Position numbers and translations under genes: made by a program
Shown: positions 58,008 through 64,000 of the stretch, piece by piece
Layout: each line of letters begins with the position of its first letter
Position numbering within the stretch: the stretch's first letter is position 1
NCBI GenBank assembly: GCA_045652465.1
Contig: JAZRUI010000012.1
Span: 1-64,000, forward strand
Direction of reading: 5' to 3'
Length of the DNA stretch: 64,000 nucleotides
From: SIG589 sp045652465
GTDB taxonomy: Bacteria > Bacillota > Clostridia > Oscillospirales > Acutalibacteraceae
The notes under the pieces: model-generated
Told to the model about the DNA's origin: nothing
Databases searched by the model: none
What the model saw: the letters and a program-made list of their open reading frames with translations, nothing else

Positions 58008-58880
58008 TTAAACACCCTCTAAATCAAACGATGGAATATATTCCTCGCTTGCACTTTGCATTTCTTGAACATAAATCTCGGCGAAGCTTCTATTTTCCAG
58101 CGCATCGCAAACCTTTTGATATTCGCGTTTTGTTATTCGGCGAGAAAGCTCTTTATATTTATCGGAGTTGCCCATTGGCGTATATTGCGCCATAAGGCTG
58201 AAAATCACATCAGGACAGTTTTTCTCGCACCAATCAATTATCTTGATTGCATCGCCGGTTGAAGCAGGCAGGAGCAAATGGCGAACGATTATGCCCTTCT
58301 TTAGCATTCCGCGTTTATCGAAAATCGGTGCCCCTACCCTTTCATAAGCCTTTTTAAGGCTCTTTGTTGCAACCGAAAAATAATCAGCGGCACCCGAATA
58401 ATTGAGCGATTTATTATCATCGCAATATTTCAAATCGAACAAATAAACATCGGCGGGAAAATCATCGATAATTTCGGCATTATCGTATCCGCCCGTGTTA
58501 TAAACTATTGGAATATTAGGAGAATAGATTTCTAATGCCTTTTTAATTGCATGGGTATAATGCGTTGGGTTAACGAGATTAATGTTCTCGGCGCCGCGTT
58601 CTTCAAGAGATTTGAAAATCTCGGCTAAACGCTCAAAGGTTACACTTTTTCCAAAACCTTTATGGCTTAAATCATAGTTTTGACAAAAGACACAACGCAA
58701 GGAGCATCCCGAAAAGAAAACAGTTCCTGAGCCGTTAACGCCGCTTATGCAGGGTTCTTCCCAAAAATGGAGCGAGGCTTTAGCCAAACGAGGAAAAAGC
58801 GGCATTCCGCAGAAGCCGCCTTTGTTATCATATTCAGTGCGCTCGGCGTTACACCTGCGCGGACATTGATTGCATATCAT
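58008..58880 (-). CDS. Radical SAM protein (PflA-like activating enzyme family)
   Basis: The ~290-aa protein has the radical SAM motif C-x3-C-x2-C in GCSLRCVFCQNYDLS near 65 and an N-terminal Cys cluster (ICNQCPRRCNAE and GGFCGMP) that may bind another Fe-S cluster or zinc. NLVNPTHYTHAI near 100 is typical of the YgiQ-unrelated 'PflA-like, AmmeMemoRadiSam-type' group. Substrate unknown. ATG 58880 is preferred, with GGTGAT upstream; the gene starts inside the exonuclease coding end. Confidence 0.8.
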   Translation of the reverse strand: MICNQCPRRCNAERTEYDNKGGFCGMPLFPRLAKASLHFWEEPCISGVNGSGTVFFSGCSLRCVFCQNYDLSHKGFGKSVTFERLAEIFKSLEERGAENINLVNPTHYTHAIKKALEIYSPNIPIVYNTGGYDNAEIIDDFPADVYLFDLKYCDDNKSLNYSGAADYFSVATKSLKKAYERVGAPIFDKRGMLKKGIIVRHLLLPASTGDAIKIIDWCEKNCPDVIFSLMAQYTPMGNSDKYKELSRRITKREYQKVCDALENRSFAEIYVQEMQSASEEYIPSFDLEGV

Positions 58881-59742
58881 CCTTTTTATCACCGCGTTTC
58901 TTAATAGGAGTGATAATTCTTTTGGTCACAACGCAGTCATAATGCTTTTTAAAGGCAAGCTTGCCCGTAAAGCAATTACCGCATCGACGACATTTAAAGT
59001 TGGCGCTAAACCAATGATTTTTATAAATCCATTTGGTTTTGCGTTTGGCATATGTACCGCATTTATCACATTTGAAGCGTAATGTTTCCTTATCAACAGC
59101 CGAATCGTTGATGCTTGTTATGCTATAAGGCTTAAAAAGCAATCTTTCATAAAATTCAGGGGTTGAAGCATCCTTCCAAATATGCTCAAGTCGGGCTTTA
59201 TCGAAGGTTTTTCTAAATAAAGCTGCCGATAACATACTGTCATCACGCGCGGTATGAAGTTCTAATCCTTCGGTTGTGAGTTTAAGCATATCGGCGGCAG
59301 TTTTAAGGGAAATTTGCCCCTTGAATTCATGGCCGTTTCTATGGAGCCAATCTTGAACGAAGCCCTGCAAATCAACATATTTTTCAAAGTTGAAAAGGGC
59401 GCCGCCTGCAAAATATTTGCAGTTTTCTATAATTGCATAAAGATCGGATGTGCTCCATGTTAAGGTAACGGTTTCTTTACCCGCCCAAGCATTATAACGC
59501 TCAATAGCATCATGCAGCGGCAAGCCCGCAAGCATATCATCATTGGTTATGTGGGTTAGGTTTTTGAAACGGTTGCTGAGTTTCTTTGTGATTTGCGAAT
59601 GAACCATTATGCTGATATCATCAACGAATTTTAGGTTTTCATCGAGCTTAACAGCGCCGATTTGGATAATTTCGTTAACGAATTTTCCCTGTCGGCGGCT
59701 GTATGCTGCGTTCCATTCTAAATCTAACAAGATATAGGTCAT
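58849..59742 (-). CDS. DEDD 3'-5' exonuclease with C-terminal zinc ribbon
   Basis: The 297-aa protein has an RNase T/DnaQ-like domain: DLEWN (residues 7-11, first Asp/Glu), a mid motif in THITNDDMLAG, and HTARDDSMLSAALF near 190 with the last catalytic His/Asp. The C-terminal part has a Cys4 zinc-binding segment (CDKCGTY and CRRCGNCF near 222-255). Substrate could be RNA or DNA. Its ATG overlaps the typA stop by four bases. Confidence 0.78.
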   Translation of the reverse strand: MTYILLDLEWNAAYSRRQGKFVNEIIQIGAVKLDENLKFVDDISIMVHSQITKKLSNRFKNLTHITNDDMLAGLPLHDAIERYNAWAGKETVTLTWSTSDLYAIIENCKYFAGGALFNFEKYVDLQGFVQDWLHRNGHEFKGQISLKTAADMLKLTTEGLELHTARDDSMLSAALFRKTFDKARLEHIWKDASTPEFYERLLFKPYSITSINDSAVDKETLRFKCDKCGTYAKRKTKWIYKNHWFSANFKCRRCGNCFTGKLAFKKHYDCVVTKRIITPIKKRGDKKDDMQSMSAQV

Positions 59743-61565
59743 TTGTTTTTGGCCTCATGTTTCATTCTTAATTCTTTGTTTAAAATGCGCTTGCGCAAAC
59801 GAATGTTGTTCGGGGTTATTTCAACCAACTCATCGTTTTTAATAAATTCAAGACATTGTTCAAGGCTTAACTGCGAATGCGGAACAAGTCGCAGCGCATC
59901 ATCGCTTCCCGAAGCACGGGTGTTGGTCATTTGCTTTTTCTTGCAAACATTGCAAACGATATCCTCGTTTTTGGGATTTTCGCCAACAACCATTCCTTCA
60001 TAAACGGGGGTTCCGGGTCCGATAAAGAGGCGGCCGCGGCTTTGGGTGTTAAATAGACCATAGCCTGTTGCTTCTCCTGTTTCGTGAACGATAATAGAAC
60101 CGGTTGTTCTTTGGTCTAAATCGCCCTTGAACGGCTCATATGCCTCGAAAACATGGCTCATAATTCCGTTGCCGTTTGTATCGGTTAAAAACTGCGAACG
60201 GAAACCAAGCAATCCGCGCGAAGGAATAAGGAATTCGAGATGCGAAGTTCCGTCTTCACGGGTGCCCATATTTCGAATTTCGGCCTTTCTTGTTCCAAGG
60301 CGCTCCATAACTACGCCGACATATTCTTCGGGAACCTCAATCATAAGAAGTTCGATAGGCTCAAGAAGAGTTCCGTTTTCATCGCGCTTATAGATAACTG
60401 CGGGCGGCGAAACCTGGAATTCATAGCCTTGGCGGCGCATAGTTTCGATAAGGATGGAAAGATGGAGTTCTCCCCTTCCCGAAACCTTAAAGGTATCGGC
60501 GGAATCGGTTTCCTCAACGCGAAGGCTTACATTTGTTTCAACCTCTTTGAATAAACGCTCGCGAAGGTTTCTGGATGTAACGAATTTACCATCCTGACCC
60601 GCAAAGGGAGAATTGTTTACCATGAAGTTCATCGAAAGGGTCGGCTCATCGATTTTAACGAAGGGCATGGGGTCAATATGCTCGGGATCGCAGGCGGTTT
60701 CGCCGATATTTAGGTCTTGAATTCCCGCAACCTGAATAATATCGCCAACTTGAGCGGTTTCAACCTCCTTGCGGCGTAAACCCTCATACATATAAAGCTT
60801 GGAGATTTTCGCTTTAGACTGGGTTCCGTCAGCATGGCATAAAACGATTTGTTGAGCGTTTTGAACAGTACCGCGAGTTACGCGACCAACGCCGATTCTT
60901 CCGACATATTCATCATATTCGATATTGGTGAAGAGAATTTGGAGAGGTCCGTTTTCATCGCCTTCGGGCGCATCAATTTCATTAACAATCATATCGAATA
61001 TAGGTTTCATATCCGTGCCGGGGTCGGTTTCGGGGTCAAAGGATGCGATACCTGCCCTTCCCGAAGCATAAACCACGGGGAATTCGATTTGCTCATCATC
61101 AGCGCCAAGCTCGATAAATAAATCGAGAACCTCATCAACAACCTCGCTGGGGCGAGCCATGGGACGGTCGATTTTATTAACAACAACAATAGCCTTCTTG
61201 CCGAGTGCCAATGCTTTTTTAAGAACAAAGCGGGTTTGCGGCATGCAGCCTTCAAATGCATCAACGAGCAACAAAACTCCGTCAACCATCATAAGAATAC
61301 GCTCAACCTCACCACCGAAATCAGCGTGTCCAGGGGTGTCAACGATGTTGATTTTGGTGTCGCCATACATAACGCTGGTTATTTTCGATAGAATGGTTAT
61401 TCCGCGCTCGCGTTCAAGGTCGTTAGAGTCCATAACGCGGTCATCAACCTGCTCGTTAACGCGGAAGGTTCCGCTTTGTTTTAAGAGCTGGTCAACGAGG
61501 GTTGTTTTACCATGGTCAACGTGGGCAATAATTGCAATATTACGAAGTTTTTCCATCTTCGACAT
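59739..61565 (-). CDS. typA: Ribosome-associated GTPase TypA/BipA
   Basis: The 608-aa translational GTPase has G1 AHVDHGKTT near 15, switch GITILSKI, G3 DTPGHADFGGE near 75, G4 NKIDR near 130, and the TypA-specific C-terminal domain with GKDLDQRTTG-type sequence and ITPNNIRLRKRIL near the end. It assists ribosome assembly under stress. ATG 61565 follows GGAGATG; the upstream 28 codons are not coding. Confidence 0.96.
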   Translation of the reverse strand: MSKMEKLRNIAIIAHVDHGKTTLVDQLLKQSGTFRVNEQVDDRVMDSNDLERERGITILSKITSVMYGDTKINIVDTPGHADFGGEVERILMMVDGVLLLVDAFEGCMPQTRFVLKKALALGKKAIVVVNKIDRPMARPSEVVDEVLDLFIELGADDEQIEFPVVYASGRAGIASFDPETDPGTDMKPIFDMIVNEIDAPEGDENGPLQILFTNIEYDEYVGRIGVGRVTRGTVQNAQQIVLCHADGTQSKAKISKLYMYEGLRRKEVETAQVGDIIQVAGIQDLNIGETACDPEHIDPMPFVKIDEPTLSMNFMVNNSPFAGQDGKFVTSRNLRERLFKEVETNVSLRVEETDSADTFKVSGRGELHLSILIETMRRQGYEFQVSPPAVIYKRDENGTLLEPIELLMIEVPEEYVGVVMERLGTRKAEIRNMGTREDGTSHLEFLIPSRGLLGFRSQFLTDTNGNGIMSHVFEAYEPFKGDLDQRTTGSIIVHETGEATGYGLFNTQSRGRLFIGPGTPVYEGMVVGENPKNEDIVCNVCKKKQMTNTRASGSDDALRLVPHSQLSLEQCLEFIKNDELVEITPNNIRLRKRILNKELRMKHEAKNK

Positions 61566-61653
61566 TATAACATCTCCAAATGTAAATATATAATATAATA
61601 CCAAATGATTATTATACTTAAATTCAAATATTTTGTCAAGAAAACGCAAAAAT

Positions 61654-61688
61654 AAAAACCTCTCGGCCGATTAAGCCAAGAGGTTGAT
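61654..61688 (-). terminator. Terminator after lysA
   Basis: AACCTCTTGGC and GGCCGAGAGGTT (minus strand) pair with a short loop and are followed by T residues, ending the ddh-lysA unit. Confidence 0.8.
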
Positions 61689-61689
61689 T

Positions 61690-63006
61690 TTATATATCCA
61701 ACGATACCAAATCTTCAACAGTTTCGCGGCGCACCGCAAGATACGAGGTGCCGTTATTTAACATAACAACAGGCGGTCTTCCAACGCGGTTATAATTTGA
61801 AGCCATCGAATAGTTATAAGCGCCTGTTGTGAAGGTGGCAAGAACATCATCGCGAGCAGTCGTGCTCGGAACGAAGGCATTTTCCTTTATCATATCGCCA
61901 CTTTCGCAAAAACGGCCCACAACGGTACATTCCATATCGGTAGGCTCGTTGATTCGGTTAGCGATTGCAAGCGTATATGGCGCATTATAGAGGGCATAAC
62001 GGATATTGTCGCCCATGCCTCCGTCAACCGAAACATAATTGATGAATTCGGGGATGCGTTTAACGGTTCCTACGGTATAAAGAGTCATACCCGCATCGGC
62101 AACGATGCTTCTACCCGGTTCAAAACCGATAATAGGCATATCAATGCCGATTTTTGCAACCTTATCTTTAATGAAGCTGCCGATTTCGCCGATTATCTCG
62201 GCAATATTGCAAACGGGGTCGGTTTCAAGATAACGAACACCAAAGCCGCCGCCAAGGTCTAACTGCAAAGTTTTAAATCCAAGCTTTTGTTCCATTTCAG
62301 CGATGAAATCAAGCATAACATCGGCGCTGTGCAGGAAAACATCGGAATCGAAAACCTGAGAGCCTACATGACAATGAAGACCTGCAACCTCAATATTTTC
62401 GAATGTTAAGGCGAGTTTCAGCATCTCTTCGGCCTGTCCCGTTTCGATGGCGGAGCCGAATTTAGAATCAACCTTACCCGTTGCAACGGCCTCGAATGTA
62501 TGGGGGTCAATGCCAGGAGTTATTCTTAAAAGAATCGGCTGAATCTTGCCCTGCTTTTTAGCCTCGTTATCAATGGAATAAAGCTCCTCGGCGTTATCAA
62601 CAACGAAAAATCCTATTCCGTTAGTGATTGCAAAGGCAATATCCTCATCGGTTTTATTGTTGGAATGGAAATAGGCATTTTCGAGCGAAAAACCGCCCTT
62701 CATTGCGCTATAAATCTCACCCTGGGAAACAACATCAACGCACATTCCCTCTTCGCGCATAATTTCATAAATGCGCTTAAAGGATGCTGCTTTTGAAGCA
62801 TACATAACCTTGCCGTTTCCATCGAAAGCGGCCTTAACGGCATTCAAAAAGGTGCGGCAATTATAGCGGATGCGTTCTTCATCCATTAAATAAAGCGGAG
62901 TGCCGTATTTTTTAGCAAGAAAAACGGTATCCTGACCCGCAAAGGCAAGATTACCCTCGGCGGACACTCCGATATTATCACAAATAGAAAAGTTACTGTT
63001 TAACAT
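61690..63006 (-). CDS. lysA: Diaminopimelate decarboxylase
   Basis: The 438-aa fold-type III PLP enzyme decarboxylates meso-diaminopimelate to lysine. The PLP lysine is in VMYASKAASFKR near 48; GLHCHVGSQVFD near 210, LDLGGGFGVRY near 250 and GRFCESGD near 358 are diagnostic. It lies 13 bases after ddh in the same unit. Confidence 0.96.
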   Translation of the reverse strand: MLNSNFSICDNIGVSAEGNLAFAGQDTVFLAKKYGTPLYLMDEERIRYNCRTFLNAVKAAFDGNGKVMYASKAASFKRIYEIMREEGMCVDVVSQGEIYSAMKGGFSLENAYFHSNNKTDEDIAFAITNGIGFFVVDNAEELYSIDNEAKKQGKIQPILLRITPGIDPHTFEAVATGKVDSKFGSAIETGQAEEMLKLALTFENIEVAGLHCHVGSQVFDSDVFLHSADVMLDFIAEMEQKLGFKTLQLDLGGGFGVRYLETDPVCNIAEIIGEIGSFIKDKVAKIGIDMPIIGFEPGRSIVADAGMTLYTVGTVKRIPEFINYVSVDGGMGDNIRYALYNAPYTLAIANRINEPTDMECTVVGRFCESGDMIKENAFVPSTTARDDVLATFTTGAYNYSMASNYNRVGRPPVVMLNNGTSYLAVRRETVEDLVSLDI

Positions 63007-63019
63007 AAAAAATCCTTTA

Positions 63020-63997
63020 TTAAAGCATTGTTGCGCGGAGTTCTTCGGCGCTTAAAGGCGATAAATCGGCAGGCGCAATATCGAAAACGGTTTTACAACC
63101 ATATTCACCGCGCTCGGAGAGGCGGCAAACAGCCCTTGCATACGCAACGAGGGCACTGGCGGTAAACTCGGGGTTGGAATCAAGCTTTAAGCTGTATTCA
63201 ATAGTGTTGCTATGGCAGCCATCAACGCCCGTTTTACCGGTTCGGATAACAAAACCGCCATGGGGGATTTCGCTATGGTCGCGCTTCATCTCTTCAAGAG
63301 AAATAAATGTTACGGTTGTATTGTAATCGGCAAAATAATTGGGCATAGTTTTAATCTTTTGCTCAATTAAAGCCTTATCGGCGCCCTCGGCGGCAACAAC
63401 ATAGCATTCGCGGATATGCTTTTCTCTTGTTGTGAGGTCGGGGGTTTCTCCGTTTCTAACGCGGGTTAGTGTTTCCTCGACGGGAACGGTGTATTGGCGG
63501 GCATCAATAACGCCTTCAATTCTTCTAATAGCGTCCGAATGGCCTTGGCTAACTCCCCTGCCCCAAAAGGTATAATCCTTGCCATCGGGCAAAATTGAGG
63601 AGGCATAAAGGCGATTAAGCGAGAACATTCCGGGGTCCCATCCGCAGGAAATCAAAGCAGTTGTTTTGTTGGAAAATGCCGCAGCATTAACAATTTCAAA
63701 ATGTTCGGGAATCTTTGCGTGGGTATCGAAGCTGTCAACAACATTAAAATCACAAGCAAGTGCGGGGGTCATCTTGGGCAAATCGGTTGCGCTGCCGCCG
63801 CAAATAATCAAAACATCGATTTCCTGCTTGAAATCCAGGATGTCATCAGCTGAATAAACCGGTGTGTTAAATAAAGTTGTAACGGTTTTGGGGTCACGGC
63901 GGGTAAAAACGCCGACAAGCTGCGCATCCGCATTTTGCATTACGGCGCACTCAACGCCGCGGCCTAAATTACCGTAACCGTAAATACCGATTCTCAT
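63020..63997 (-). CDS. ddh: meso-Diaminopimelate D-dehydrogenase
   Basis: The 325-aa NADP-dependent enzyme aminates tetrahydrodipicolinate directly to meso-diaminopimelate. The N-terminal IGIYGYGNLGRGVE is the dinucleotide fold; DVLIICGGSATDLP near 85, SCGWDPGMFSLNRLYA near 116 and FWGRGVSQGHSDAIRRI near 143 are characteristic of Ddh. The ATG at 63997 looks genuine, three bases from the window edge, so its promoter is outside. With dapA, dapB and lysA it completes the one-step DAP branch. Confidence 0.95.
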   Translation of the reverse strand: MRIGIYGYGNLGRGVECAVMQNADAQLVGVFTRRDPKTVTTLFNTPVYSADDILDFKQEIDVLIICGGSATDLPKMTPALACDFNVVDSFDTHAKIPEHFEIVNAAAFSNKTTALISCGWDPGMFSLNRLYASSILPDGKDYTFWGRGVSQGHSDAIRRIEGVIDARQYTVPVEETLTRVRNGETPDLTTREKHIRECYVVAAEGADKALIEQKIKTMPNYFADYNTTVTFISLEEMKRDHSEIPHGGFVIRTGKTGVDGCHSNTIEYSLKLDSNPEFTASALVAYARAVCRLSERGEYGCKTVFDIAPADLSPLSAEELRATML

Positions 63998-64000
63998 AAA

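Overview
The window looks like a chromosomal segment of an anaerobic, spore-forming, low-to-mid GC Firmicute of class Clostridia, probably a gut or rumen Oscillospiraceae/Ruminococcaceae-type organism. The grounds are sporulation genes (yunB, spoIIM, a sleB/cwlJ-gerQ pair, a sipL-like gene), fermentative adhE, a nusB-xseA-xseB-ispA-dxs-tlyA-nadK-argR-recN cluster in clostridial order, and a diaminopimelate dehydrogenase route to lysine. The species is inference.

Bases 1-13,200 are an AT-rich accessory island. Its left part (1-8143) carries small enzymes and regulators: two AraC-type regulators, a HAD phosphatase, a NUDIX hydrolase, two P-loop kinases, two GNAT acetyltransferases, a blasticidin-S-deaminase-like enzyme, an XRE regulator with a repeat domain, and a sigma-70-like protein with a large extra domain. 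Its right part (8144-13,037) is the most unusual stretch of the window. Five identical copies of a 19-bp element (TTAATGTTTTCTTGAAACT), all on the + strand, stand in front of successive units: a small XRE gene, a roughly 1.2-kb apparently noncoding and highly structured transcript, a short structured RNA, a tyrosine integrase gene, and a structured leader ahead of a 55-aa protein. A large serine recombinase with its own sigma-A promoter closes the island.

From 13,285 to 30,099 the content is housekeeping: an NlpC/P60-like lipoprotein, a DUF5107/TPR protein with an MFS transporter, an FkbM methyltransferase, ilvE, a DUF4282-like membrane protein, a TIM-barrel isomerase, adhE with a small kinase and a Rex-like operator, a LysR regulator, tRNA-Leu(UAG), yunB, ligA and an MBL-fold hydrolase.

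Bases about 30,200-33,330 hold a compact second mobile element: an HUH rolling-circle Rep, a 165-aa tyrosine recombinase consisting only of a catalytic domain, a hairpin-dense noncoding region, a small RNA with a textbook promoter and terminator, and two similar inverted-repeat sites near its ends.

From 33,350 to 64,000 the core resumes: an amidase, a spoIIM-xerD pair (XerD lacks the usual catalytic Arg I) beside three copies of a Firmicutes dif XerD-arm sequence, an EF-P 5-aminopentanone reductase, yajC-tgt-queA, asd-dapA-dapB, sleB-gerQ, the ten-gene nusB-to-tyrS operon, a DivIVA-like protein, a DUF2156 protein, sipL, a typA-exonuclease-radical SAM-EamA operon, and ddh-lysA. The two lysine clusters together encode aspartyl phosphate to lysine by the one-step dehydrogenase variant.
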